Shown piece by piece: positions 7,867-16,003 of a DNA stretch of 64,000 bases; the stretch's first letter is position 1, and each line of letters opens with the position of its first letter. The stretch covers positions 186,001-250,000 of the forward strand of contig NZ_BDBD01000011.1 of NCBI RefSeq assembly GCF_001612805.1, given 5' to 3'. A program made the position numbers and the translations under genes. The notes beneath the pieces were generated by a model. It had not been told where the DNA came from and did no database searches. It was given only the letters and a program-made list of their open reading frames with translations. The stretch is from Nocardia coubleae NBRC 108252 (GTDB lineage Bacteria; Actinomycetota; Actinomycetes; Mycobacteriales; Mycobacteriaceae).

Positions 7867-9693
7867 CTACTTCACGTTCACGACGCCCGCGGGCGGTTCG
7901 GCCGCGTAGAGCTCGGCGATCCGGTCGGCGTATTTGTTCGCGATGGGGGTGCGCTTGAGTGACATCTTCGGGGTCAGCTCGTCACCACCGGGCTCCCACA
8001 GCGTCTCGACGATGTGGAACCGCTTCACCTGCTCCACCCGCGACAGCTTGCGGTTGCCCGCGAGCACCGCCTCCTTGACCTCCTCGATGATCTCGGGGCG
8101 ACGCGACAGCTCGGCCAGGGTGGCGTCGGTGGCACCGAATTCCTTGGCGCGCAGGGCGGCGACATCGGGATCGAGCATGACCAGGGCGGTGATGTAGGGG
8201 CGGGCGTCGCCGATCGCGACGGCCTGACCGATCATCGACGAGGCCGCCTTCATGGCGTTCTCGATATTGGAGGGGGCGATGTTCTTGCCCGCCTCGCTGA
8301 TGATGAGCTCCTTCTTGCGGTCGACGATGCGCAGGTAGCCGTCGGCGTCGAGCGTGCCCACATCGCCGGTGTGCAGCCAGCCCGCGTCGTCGATGGCTTC
8401 GGCGGTCTTGTCGGGCATGTTGCGGTAACCGCGGGTGATGATCGGGCCACGGATGAGGACCTCGCCGTCGGCGTCCAACCGCAACTCGACCCCGTCCATG
8501 ACGCGACCGACCGAACCGGGGCGCGGTTTGTCGATCTCGGTGAACGTGCCGACACCCGAGGTCTCCGACATGCCCCACACCTCGCTCACCGAGAAACCGA
8601 GTCCGAGGAAGTACTCGAGGGTTTCCGGCGGCACCGGGGCGGCACCGGAGGCGGCGACCTTCAGTTCGGCGAAACCCAGCGCGTCACGCAACTTCGACAG
8701 CACCAGCGCGTCGGCGATCTTGTGCTGCACACCGAGCAGCAGCGACGAGCCCTCGCCCGCCAGCTTGGCGCGCGCGTCGGCGACGCCGACACCGATCGCC
8801 CAGTTGGCCAGCGCCTTCTTCACCGGGCTCGGTTCCACGGCGAGCTTGTTCTCGATTCCGGTCTTGATCTTCTGCCACACCCGTGGCACGCCGAAGAACA
8901 CCGTCGGGCGGGCGTCGGGCAGGGCGGCGGCGATCTCACGCGGGTCGGGGACGGTGGTGATCTGCACACCGGTGAGCAGACTGATCGCGTGCGCGGAAAT
9001 GCGGTCGGCGACATGGGCGGCGGGCAGATACGACACCGCGCGGTCGTCGAAACCGACCGGCAGCGGGCCGGAAACCAGGCCGACGACCTGGGCGATCACA
9101 TTGCTGTGGGTGAGCTCCACGCCCTTGGGCGGGCCGGTGGTGCCCGAGGTGTAGATGAGGGTGGCCAGGTCACCGGGCTCCACGGCCTGCCAGGCGGCGT
9201 CGAAATCGAAGTCCGGCAGCGGGTCCGATTCGAGCTGGGCGAGTGACACGGTGTTCTCGGCGGTGCCGTCGACGAGGACCGTGTGCGCGATCTCGGCGCC
9301 GGATTCCCGGATCGCATCGAGGAAGGCCTGCTCGGTGATGACGACCTGGTTGCCCGCGTTGGCGAACACGTGCGCGATCTGCTCCGGCGAGCTGGTGTTG
9401 TACACCGAGAACGGGGTGGCGCCCAGGTGCAGGGCGGCGGTGTCGACCAGGTTGAACTCGGGCCGGTTGGTGAGCATGATGCCCACCGAATCGCCGTGTC
9501 CGACACCGAGTTTCGCGAGGCCGGCGGCCAGGGCGCGCACCCGGGCGGCGTATTCGGACCAGGTGATCTCCTGGGTGCCGCCGACGGTGCGCAGCGCGAT
9601 CTGGCCGGGCCGCAAGGCGGCGGTCTGCTGGAAGGCGGCGGGTACGGTGTGCACCGTGACCCCGGAAGCGTGCGCGAAACCGATCTCTGTCAT
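7867..9693 (-). CDS. Long-chain fatty-acid-CoA ligase (FadD15/FadD11-like)
   Basis: 608 residues of the ANL adenylate-forming family. Core motifs are YTSGTTGPPKGVELTH (A3/P-loop), WGMSETSG (A5), GWLHTGDVGTLDADGYLRIVDRKKE (A7-A8) and the terminal lysine motif LTPKMSLKR (A10). It activates fatty acids with ATP to acyl-CoA. The start at 9693 (MTEIGFAHASG) is preferred over an in-frame upstream ATG because the intervening residues lack family similarity. It lies 131 bp behind ribA on the same strand. A second, related ligase is encoded at 50610-52388. Confidence 0.92.
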   Translation of the reverse strand: MTEIGFAHASGVTVHTVPAAFQQTAALRPGQIALRTVGGTQEITWSEYAARVRALAAGLAKLGVGHGDSVGIMLTNRPEFNLVDTAALHLGATPFSVYNTSSPEQIAHVFANAGNQVVITEQAFLDAIRESGAEIAHTVLVDGTAENTVSLAQLESDPLPDFDFDAAWQAVEPGDLATLIYTSGTTGPPKGVELTHSNVIAQVVGLVSGPLPVGFDDRAVSYLPAAHVADRISAHAISLLTGVQITTVPDPREIAAALPDARPTVFFGVPRVWQKIKTGIENKLAVEPSPVKKALANWAIGVGVADARAKLAGEGSSLLLGVQHKIADALVLSKLRDALGFAELKVAASGAAPVPPETLEYFLGLGFSVSEVWGMSETSGVGTFTEIDKPRPGSVGRVMDGVELRLDADGEVLIRGPIITRGYRNMPDKTAEAIDDAGWLHTGDVGTLDADGYLRIVDRKKELIISEAGKNIAPSNIENAMKAASSMIGQAVAIGDARPYITALVMLDPDVAALRAKEFGATDATLAELSRRPEIIEEVKEAVLAGNRKLSRVEQVKRFHIVETLWEPGGDELTPKMSLKRTPIANKYADRIAELYAAEPPAGVVNVK

Positions 9694-9824
9694 ATCCCTG
9701 TTCCCATAGGCCGAGCTGAAGTGCCGAACCAATGAGACGACCTTCCTCGCATCATCTCGAGGCGAAGGCGTCAAAAGTGGCACGGCTCACATATCGTAGC
9801 CGGATATCGGGAATCCCGGGGCGT

Positions 9825-10502
9825 TTACCTGCGGCGACCGGGCCACCACCACATCCGGCGGCGGGTGCCGGTGACCTGATCGTCGACGGGGATGGTGTGG
9901 TGACGGTGCACGCGTTTGGCCTGCAGATACCGTCTGCCGCGGGTCGAGGAAAGGGTGATCGTCAGCGGTACCGGGTCCACATCGATGCCCGCATCGGTCA
10001 GTGCCCGGCACTTGTCGGGGTTGTTGGTCAGCAGGCGTACCCGGCGCAAGCCCAGCTCGGCGAGCGCGTCGGCGGCGGGTGCGAAACGACGGGTGTCGGC
10101 GGGCAGGCCGAGGCGCTCATAAGCCTGGAACGTGTCGGCGCCCGACAATTCACTCTCCCGGTACCCCCTGGCCTTCCAGATCAGGCCGGCGCCGCGCCCC
10201 TCCTGCTCCAGGTAGACCAGCACACCGCAGCCCTCGGCTTGGATGCGGTCCATCGCGGTGCGCAGTTCGGCGCCGCAGTCGCAGTCGTCGGAGCCCAGGC
10301 TTTCGCCGTAGAGGCAGCGTGAATGCAGCCGCACCAGGCACCCGTCGCCGGGCTCGCCGAAAACCAGCAGATGCCCGCCGTCGTGGAGGTCGGCGATCTC
10401 GACGACCCGAACCGGAAGCTGCCCGCCCGCACGGCCCAAACGGTGGGCGGTGTCGGACCCGGCGCGTGTGCTCGCGGCACTGCCGAACGACAGGATGGTC
10501 AA
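9825..10502 (-). CDS. ribA: GTP cyclohydrolase II
   Basis: 225 residues; opens GTP to 2,5-diamino-6-ribosylamino-pyrimidinone phosphate, the first step of riboflavin synthesis. The zinc site is clear (RLHSRCLYGESLGSDDCDCGAEL, three Cys), as is the catalytic Arg/Tyr region (VYLEQEGRGAGL). It is a stand-alone enzyme without the fused DHBP synthase (RibB) domain common in actinobacteria, so it may be a second copy or a pathway-specific one. The start is TTG at 10502, supported by ggagg four bases upstream. It lies 54 bp downstream of the PfkB-fusion gene. The extreme C-terminus (RRRMWWWPGRRR) is unusually basic and aromatic. Confidence 0.9.
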   Translation of the reverse strand: MTILSFGSAASTRAGSDTAHRLGRAGGQLPVRVVEIADLHDGGHLLVFGEPGDGCLVRLHSRCLYGESLGSDDCDCGAELRTAMDRIQAEGCGVLVYLEQEGRGAGLIWKARGYRESELSGADTFQAYERLGLPADTRRFAPAADALAELGLRRVRLLTNNPDKCRALTDAGIDVDPVPLTITLSSTRGRRYLQAKRVHRHHTIPVDDQVTGTRRRMWWWPGRRR

Positions 10503-10556
10503 CGATCCTCCGAGGTGGGACGGGGTGCGGTGCGACGCCGCGACTTTACCCCCGGA

Positions 10557-12038
10557 TCAGGCGCGCGGCGCGTACAGGCGCACGATGCGGTCGATGTCGT
10601 CGACACCGGGCATGGTCACCGCGACCGCGCCCAGCTTCTGGGTCGGAATCATCGCGGCGGTGGCCCAGGTGAAATCGGCTGCGGTGAGCGCGGTTCGGCT
10701 GTTCACCAGCCGATGCGCCAGCGCCCCGGTGAACGCCGCCGCCGCACCGACGGAGGCCTTGAGCACCTGGGGGAAGTGATCGATGACGGTGTCCACCGTG
10801 TCGGAGGCGACCACGCAGTGGAAGTTCTCGACCGTGCACACGGTGCCGACGCCGAGCCCGCGCAGTAACCGGGCGATGTCGTCGCCGGACTCGGCGGGCA
10901 CGTCGGGCAACAGCGCGGCGAGTTCGGCGGCCGTGCCGACCAGGTAGTCGACGGCGCCGAAATGCTGATACAGCCCTTGGGGAACCGGCATCGACGGGGT
11001 GGGACACACGATCACGGGCGGTTTGGGTTGCAGCTGCGACACCGTGGCCAGCACCTGTTCGATCACCGCCGGGGGCTGCTCGAAACTCAGGATCACCACA
11101 TCCGAGGACTCGAGGGCGGCCCGCAGTTCGGGGCGGTGCAGGTCCTCGTCCTGCAACTGCACGCGGGTGTCGCGGCAGCCGATCATCCGCGATTCGCCGT
11201 TGGGAGCCAGCACGACGGCGGTCACCAGCGACGGCGCGAACAGGACCACCTTCACCAGATCCAGGTGCACGCGCTCGGTTTCGAGGAACTCACGGATGCG
11301 GCGGCCGTACTCGTCGTCGCCGACCGCGCACACCAGGTGCACGTCGATGCCGAGCCGGGCCGCCGCCACCGCCCGATTGAGGCCTTTGCCGCCGGGATGA
11401 CCCGTGAAGCTGCCGCTGGCCGCGCTGGTCGCGGTGGGAAAGTCGTCCACTCGGTACAGGTGGTCGATCACCGCGTCACCGAACACCGTCACCACCCCGC
11501 GCTGGGCGGGCGGCGGCGCGGTCGGCGCGGGCGCGGCGGGCTGAGCCATCGGATAGCCCGAGTCGGCGGCGAGCAGCCCGGCCAGCGCGGTGAACGCGGC
11601 GTGTTCGGCGACGGTGCGCAGACGTTTGACGGTGGGAGTCTCGGGGATCGGGTCGACATCGAGCAGGGTGTGCAACGCGACCCACTGTTCGGTCAAGGCC
11701 TCTCGACGTTCGCCGAGGTTGTCCGCATACAGGCGATCGACATCGACACCGACGCCCGGCCGGTCCCGCCACAATCCGAGACACAGGGCGGCATCGACGA
11801 TGAGCCGATCGGTCGGGGAGAGCCACTGGGCGACCTCGCGCACCACCGGCAGGATCGCGGCTTCGACACTGTCACCGGTGCGCCTGGCGTGCCTGCGCAC
11901 CGACAGCAGCTCGAGCAGCGGCGCGGCGTCGATTTCGGTGTGGCGCAAGCGTTCCGCGCTGAGGCCGGAGTATTTGCCGAGGCGCGTGAGGATGCTGCGG
12001 ATAGCGGCGATACGGGCGTCCTGGGGAACCATCGACAT
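10557..12038 (-). CDS. PfkB/ribokinase-fold protein with unusual N-terminal domain and no catalytic Asp
   Basis: 493 residues. Residues 1-~165 form a helical domain of unknown function (for example KYSGLSAERLRHTEID and WLSPTDRLIVDAALCLG). Residues ~185-493 are a ribokinase fold: GDAVIDHLYRVDDFP, the sugar-loop motif GHPGGKGLNRAVAAARLG, and GDDEYGRRIREFL. The second PfkB signature, normally DTxGAGDxF with the catalytic base Asp, reads KASVGAAAAFTGALA here, so the Asp is replaced by Ala (about residue 434). The protein may bind a sugar or nucleotide without phosphorylating it. The start at 12038 has gggaggcag directly upstream. It lies upstream of ribA on the same strand. Confidence 0.85.
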   Translation of the reverse strand: MSMVPQDARIAAIRSILTRLGKYSGLSAERLRHTEIDAAPLLELLSVRRHARRTGDSVEAAILPVVREVAQWLSPTDRLIVDAALCLGLWRDRPGVGVDVDRLYADNLGERREALTEQWVALHTLLDVDPIPETPTVKRLRTVAEHAAFTALAGLLAADSGYPMAQPAAPAPTAPPPAQRGVVTVFGDAVIDHLYRVDDFPTATSAASGSFTGHPGGKGLNRAVAAARLGIDVHLVCAVGDDEYGRRIREFLETERVHLDLVKVVLFAPSLVTAVVLAPNGESRMIGCRDTRVQLQDEDLHRPELRAALESSDVVILSFEQPPAVIEQVLATVSQLQPKPPVIVCPTPSMPVPQGLYQHFGAVDYLVGTAAELAALLPDVPAESGDDIARLLRGLGVGTVCTVENFHCVVASDTVDTVIDHFPQVLKASVGAAAAFTGALAHRLVNSRTALTAADFTWATAAMIPTQKLGAVAVTMPGVDDIDRIVRLYAPRA

Positions 12039-12253
12039 GTCTGCCTCCCGTCACCTGACGACCCGCGACCACGCGGTCGCCGGACTGCGATCGCCACAAT
12101 GCCGGGTTTGCCACGCCCGGTTTGCGGCAATTACCTCTCTACAATGGCAATTGACCCGGACAAAAGGCAAATGCCACACTGGGTTACGGGGGAGCGCCCG
12201 CCCCGCCGGACACCCGGACAGGTGAAGCGCCCGCCGGGGAAGGCAGGTCCGCG
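12039..12253. promoter_or_regulatory. Divergent intergenic region between PfkB-like gene and a small hypothetical gene
   Basis: 215 bp that should contain promoters for both directions. A TACAAT hexamer lies near 12140 on the plus strand, in an otherwise GC-rich setting, but no convincing -35 at 16-18 bp was found. No palindrome of note. Confidence 0.3.
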
Positions 12254-12640
12254 ATGATTTTCCGCACCGACGACACCATGCGCAGCGACCGCACACCGGA
12301 ATACGCCGAACGCGTCGGCCCCGATTCCTGGACTCTGAGCTGGTTGCCCGGCTATCTGCTCACCACGGAACAGGCTCGCGCGGGCATGGAACTGGACGAA
12401 CTCGTCAGCGATCTCGGCATGGCCTACGACCGCATCGCCCACGCCGAGATCAGCGCCCGCGCCGACATCCTCGGCATGATGTGGCAGCAGGCGCTGATCA
12501 AACTGGCCAAACGACTCGACGCCCGCGCCGGTCGCGAACCCGCGGGCGAATCGTTCCACGATCCGCCCGACCGCCGGGTCGGGTGGGGGCCGCCGAAATT
12601 GCCGCACGGCGACCGTGCGCGGAAGGTGTACTACGGGTGA
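12254..12640 (+). CDS. Conserved-looking hypothetical protein (128 aa)
   Basis: The family is not recognised. The middle part is helical (LTTEQARAGMELDELVSDLGMAYDRIAHAEISARADILGMMWQQALIKLAKRL is split over several helices) and the C-terminal 30 residues are polar, charged and Pro-rich, ending in KVYYG. No signal peptide or membrane segment is seen. It could start at the ATG at 12254 or at a later in-frame ATG (MRSDRTPEY). Codon-position GC looks coding. It is convergent with pyrD with only 3 bp between stops. Confidence 0.6.
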   Translation: MIFRTDDTMRSDRTPEYAERVGPDSWTLSWLPGYLLTTEQARAGMELDELVSDLGMAYDRIAHAEISARADILGMMWQQALIKLAKRLDARAGREPAGESFHDPPDRRVGWGPPKLPHGDRARKVYYG

Positions 12641-12643
12641 GGT

Positions 12644-13735
12644 TCAGGCCTTCGCGGTGCGGTGTTCGGCGCCGACGGCTTGGGCCAGCGAGGTGAAACC
12701 GCCCGCGCGCAGGTTGGCGGCGATGCCGCGATGGATGCGGGTGGTCCAGAAGGGCCCGCCGTAGATGAAACCGGTGTAGCCCTGCAGCAGGGTGGCACCG
12801 GCGAGGATGCGCTCCCAGGCCTGCTCGGGGGTTTCGATACCACCCACCGAGATCAGGACGAGCTTGTCGCCCACGCGGGCGTAGAGGCGGCGCAGGACCT
12901 GCAGGGAACGCTCGGCCACCGGGGCGCCGGACAGCCCGCCCGCGCCCATCGCCTCGACCTCGGCGGCGGGAGTCTTCAGGCCGTCGCGGCGGATGGTGGT
13001 GTTGGTGGCGACGATGCCGGCCAGACCCAGCTCGACGGCGAGGTCGGCGACGGCGTCGATGTCGTCGTCGGACAGGTCGGGGGCGATCTTCACCAGCACC
13101 GGCACCGACACCACCTCGAGCACGGCCGCCAGGATCGGGCGCAACGATTCGACCGCCTGCAGATCGCGCAGGCCGGGGGTGTTGGGGGAGGACACGTTGA
13201 CCACGACGAAGTCGGCCAGCGGACCGAGCAGGCGCGCGCTGGTGGCGTAATCGGCTGCGGCCGCATCGGGTTCGACGACCTTGGTCTTACCGATGTTCGC
13301 GCCGATCGGCACCGTGGGGTGCGCGCCGTGCAGGCGGGCGGCCGCGGCGGCCGCGCCGTGATTGTTGAAACCCATGCGGTTGATGAGGCCGCGATCGGCC
13401 GACACCCGGAACAGCCGCGGCGCGGGATTGCCGGGCTGGGCCTGGGCGGTGACGGTGCCGATCTCGGCGAACCCGAAACCGAGCGACCCCCAGGTGTTCG
13501 CGCCGTCGGCGTTCTTGTCGAAACCGGCGGCCAGCCCGAGCGGCGCGGGGAAATCGACACCGAACGCGGTGGTCGCCAGGATCGGGTCCTCGACGACGGT
13601 GAGCTTGCGCGCCAGCCACCGCGTGGGCGGGAACCAGGTCGCGAACCGCAGGGCCGCGAACACCAGGTGGTGCACCCGCTCCGGCGGGATCAGGAACATC
13701 AAACGTAATAGCAGGGCGTACATGGGTCGGCTCAC
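12644..13735 (-). CDS. pyrD: Dihydroorotate dehydrogenase (quinone), class 2
   Basis: 363 residues; oxidises dihydroorotate to orotate with membrane quinone as acceptor in pyrimidine synthesis. Class 2 features are the N-terminal amphipathic membrane-binding helices ([20 protein letters not shown]), the FMN-binding [14 protein letters not shown], the catalytic Ser region [34 protein letters not shown] and [25 protein letters not shown]. The start codon overlaps the stop of the upstream DUF5703 gene as ATGA, so translation is probably coupled. It forms the end of a three-gene operon with an lppL-like lipoprotein. Confidence 0.96.
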   Translation of the reverse strand: MSRPMYALLLRLMFLIPPERVHHLVFAALRFATWFPPTRWLARKLTVVEDPILATTAFGVDFPAPLGLAAGFDKNADGANTWGSLGFGFAEIGTVTAQAQPGNPAPRLFRVSADRGLINRMGFNNHGAAAAAARLHGAHPTVPIGANIGKTKVVEPDAAAADYATSARLLGPLADFVVVNVSSPNTPGLRDLQAVESLRPILAAVLEVVSVPVLVKIAPDLSDDDIDAVADLAVELGLAGIVATNTTIRRDGLKTPAAEVEAMGAGGLSGAPVAERSLQVLRRLYARVGDKLVLISVGGIETPEQAWERILAGATLLQGYTGFIYGGPFWTTRIHRGIAANLRAGGFTSLAQAVGAEHRTAKA

Positions 13736-13959
13736 AATCCGGGTTCGGGCACAGGGAGGACGGCGGTCTTGCGGCGGCGCAACAACACCCGGCGGCTGCC
13801 GTCGGTGTAGGCGCGCACCCGCGACAGTTCCCAGCCACCGAATTCGGCCTGGATGGCCAACCGCATGGAGGCGGAGACCCGGGTGACCTCCGGTGGCAGG
13901 CGAAGCGGCACGTATTCGTAGTCGTCGTTGCTGGTTTCCCAGCTCGGGGGAGTCGCCAT
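13732..13959 (-). CDS. DUF5703-family small protein
   Basis: 75 residues. The pattern [19 protein letters not shown], then [24 protein letters not shown] matches the short actinobacterial DUF5703 family (a beta-strand, helix, two-strand arrangement ending in basic residues). The function is unknown. It overlaps the lipoprotein gene upstream by one base (TGATG) and pyrD downstream by four (ATGA), so all three are translated together. Confidence 0.82.
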   Translation of the reverse strand: MATPPSWETSNDDYEYVPLRLPPEVTRVSASMRLAIQAEFGGWELSRVRAYTDGSRRVLLRRRKTAVLPVPEPGL

Positions 13960-14954
13960 CACAGCCCTCTCTTCCGCTGTCCGGCCCCGATCCGCTGCAG
14001 ACCCTCGCCCGCGGCCGAGGCGACGAACAGGTCGCCGGTGCGTTCGTCGACAGTGATCGCGTCGGGCTGACGCACGGTGGTCAAGCGGTCGACCTCGACA
14101 CCGATGCCGGTCGACAGGTCGTACCCGACGACCTCGTTGCTCTCTGTGCACGACACCCAGACCGTGTCCGAGCGCGGATCGTAGGCCAGGGCGTAAGGCG
14201 CCGATCCTACCGGGAACCGCTGACGCAGCACGAGCGGACCGGCCGAGTAGACGAGCAGTTCACCACCGTCGGTATCGGCGACGAGGATACGGTCGTGCGG
14301 GTCGGCAAGGGCATTGGTCGCGCCGTCGCCCGCGCGCAGCATCAGGCCGAGCGCGTCGGTGCCGACACCGACGACGGCGGTCTGTTTGCGGTCGAGGACG
14401 GTGATGGCGTCGCCGGTGACCGCGAGCGCGTCGGCCGAGACCAGACCGGTGACGGTGCGGGTGACGACGCCGGTGGGGTCGAGGACGCGGACGGTGCCGT
14501 CGGCGGTGCCGACGACCAGGCTCGCATCGGGCCGGATCTGCACACTGCGCACGTCACCCTCGACGGGCAGTTCGGTGATCGCGCCCGAATCGGCACGCAC
14601 CCGCAGCACCCGGCGGTCGGCGGCGACGAGCACCTCTCCGGCCGTCCCCTGTGCCAGGGCGGCGCCCGCGACGGGCAGGGCGACCCGCTGGGTGCCCGCC
14701 GAGTCGATCAGGGCGAGCGTCGTGCCCGCGGTGTCGAGCGCGGCGAGCCGACCGGTCGCCCGTTCGGCCAGTAGCGCTTTCGTTGCCGACAGCGGCGTGA
14801 CACTCCCGGCCGGGACACCTGCCACGACGGGCGAGACCGCGGCGGTCGCCGGTTCCCGGGTCGGCACAGAGGGACCGCTGTCCTCACCCGCGCAACCGGT
14901 GGCCACCACAAGTGCCGCCAGCAACGTCGAGGCGACCGAGCCACGAAGGCGCAT
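13959..14954 (-). CDS. LppL-like lipoprotein with YncE/beta-propeller repeats
   Basis: 331 residues. The N-terminus is a lipoprotein signal ([11 protein letters not shown], lipobox Cys at about residue 21). The rest is a run of ~40-residue beta repeats such as [19 protein letters not shown] and [30 protein letters not shown], typical of a seven-bladed propeller. It is expected on the outer face of the cytoplasmic membrane. In Mycobacterium tuberculosis the lipoprotein LppL (Rv2138) likewise precedes pyrD (Rv2139). No catalytic residues can be assigned. Confidence 0.85.
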   Translation of the reverse strand: MRLRGSVASTLLAALVVATGCAGEDSGPSVPTREPATAAVSPVVAGVPAGSVTPLSATKALLAERATGRLAALDTAGTTLALIDSAGTQRVALPVAGAALAQGTAGEVLVAADRRVLRVRADSGAITELPVEGDVRSVQIRPDASLVVGTADGTVRVLDPTGVVTRTVTGLVSADALAVTGDAITVLDRKQTAVVGVGTDALGLMLRAGDGATNALADPHDRILVADTDGGELLVYSAGPLVLRQRFPVGSAPYALAYDPRSDTVWVSCTESNEVVGYDLSTGIGVEVDRLTTVRQPDAITVDERTGDLFVASAAGEGLQRIGAGQRKRGL

Positions 14955-15120
14955 GCACCGAACTCCTTCAATTCCGCACGAGATGACCGCAGATCACCAT
15001 CTGACCATGATGACTCACCAGTAGCTCCGACCGGGTGGCCCGCGCCGCGACGTCGGTGACGCGCGTTACTGTTGACGTGTCGACAACTGATCGCCCCTCG
15101 CAGCGGCAGGAGAACACACG
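14955..15120. promoter_or_regulatory. Divergent promoter region with a near-palindrome
   Basis: Between the lipoprotein operon and the small hypothetical gene. gttgacgtgtcgacaac at 15071-15087 is a near-perfect inverted repeat (GTTGACG/CGACAAC, one mismatched pair) and contains TTGACG, a possible -35 for the plus-strand genes. Confidence 0.4.
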
Positions 15121-15465
15121 ATGACCGAGCCCACCGCGTCGGGTTTCGGTATCGATGACCTCTCACTCGGCCCGTTCGCTCACGGTTTCGGCACCACCGA
15201 CGACGGGCGGCCCTTCGCCTTCCGCACCCGGCGCGCCACCCTGACCGTCCAGATATACCGCCCCGACCTGGGCGAAACCGTGCCCGGCTCGGCCGATGTG
15301 GTGGCCCAGGCCGGCGCGCAGGTCACCGATATCGACCTCGACGACGAGCGAAGCGTCGTCGCGTTCGTGCGCGACCTGATCGAGCACGCGCAACCCGTGC
15401 ATCGACCCGAAACCAGTGTTCGCGGCATCCTCGGCCGGATCGGTGCCGTCATTGATGGTATGTAG
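15121..15465 (+). CDS. Hypothetical protein (114 aa), first gene of a lipoprotein-MMPL run
   Basis: The family is not recognised. It begins with a Ser/Gly-rich stretch (GIDDLSLGPFAHGFG) and continues with short beta-rich segments (FRTRRATLTVQIYRPD) and a C-terminal helix. There is no signal peptide. The start follows caggagaa at good spacing. Its TAG stop abuts the ATG of the next gene with no gap, indicating co-transcription with the lipoprotein and MMPL genes. Confidence 0.7.
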   Translation: MTEPTASGFGIDDLSLGPFAHGFGTTDDGRPFAFRTRRATLTVQIYRPDLGETVPGSADVVAQAGAQVTDIDLDDERSVVAFVRDLIEHAQPVHRPETSVRGILGRIGAVIDGM

Positions 15466-16002
15466 ATGGTGATGTCTTCCACACTTTTCGCCAGGGCCGC
15501 TGCGGCCACCGCCTGCCTCACGGCCCTCGCCGTCCTCACCGCCTGCGGTGGGACCGACGAGGCCTCGGTCGACGCCGCACGGTCCTCGGCCAACGCCTCC
15601 CTGTCCTCCTCGGTCGCGATCTCGTCGAGCAAGGCCAACGTGCCGCTGCCGACCGCCGCCGAACTCGACGCGCAGATCAAACGCGCGCTCGACCCCAACC
15701 TGCCCGACGACGAACGCACCGCTCTCATCGAGGACGGTGCCGCGTTCAAGGACGCGATCCCCGACATGTACAAGGCGCTGCGCGACAACCCGCACGCCGT
15801 GTACGGGGTCGTGGACCCGGTGTTCGACAACCGTGACGGCACGCTCACCGCGACCATGCGCCTGGACAAGGACGGGTCGGGCACCAATGTCCGCACCACC
15901 ATCGTGCATTTCGTGCTGATCGACGGGAAGTGGAAGATCTCGCGCACCGATCTGTGCGGCATCCTGCGCTCGGCCGACTATCGCACCGCCGCCTGCGGCT
16001 GA
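15466..16002 (+). CDS. Secreted lipoprotein with Mtb12-like C-terminal domain
   Basis: 178 residues. Signal sequence with lipobox LTAC (Cys at about residue 27) and a Ser-rich linker (SSANASLSSSVAISSS). The rest matches the pattern of the low-molecular-weight antigen Mtb12 (CFP-2) family: PTAAELDAQIKRALDPNLPDDER, then a VVDPVFDNRDGTLTATMRL core and IVHFVLIDGKWKISRTDLC. Two late Cys (DLCGIL, TAACG) may pair. It sits 1 bp before an MMPL transporter, so it may be an accessory protein of that exporter. Confidence 0.78.
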   Translation: MVMSSTLFARAAAATACLTALAVLTACGGTDEASVDAARSSANASLSSSVAISSSKANVPLPTAAELDAQIKRALDPNLPDDERTALIEDGAAFKDAIPDMYKALRDNPHAVYGVVDPVFDNRDGTLTATMRLDKDGSGTNVRTTIVHFVLIDGKWKISRTDLCGILRSADYRTAACG

Positions 16003-16003
16003 G

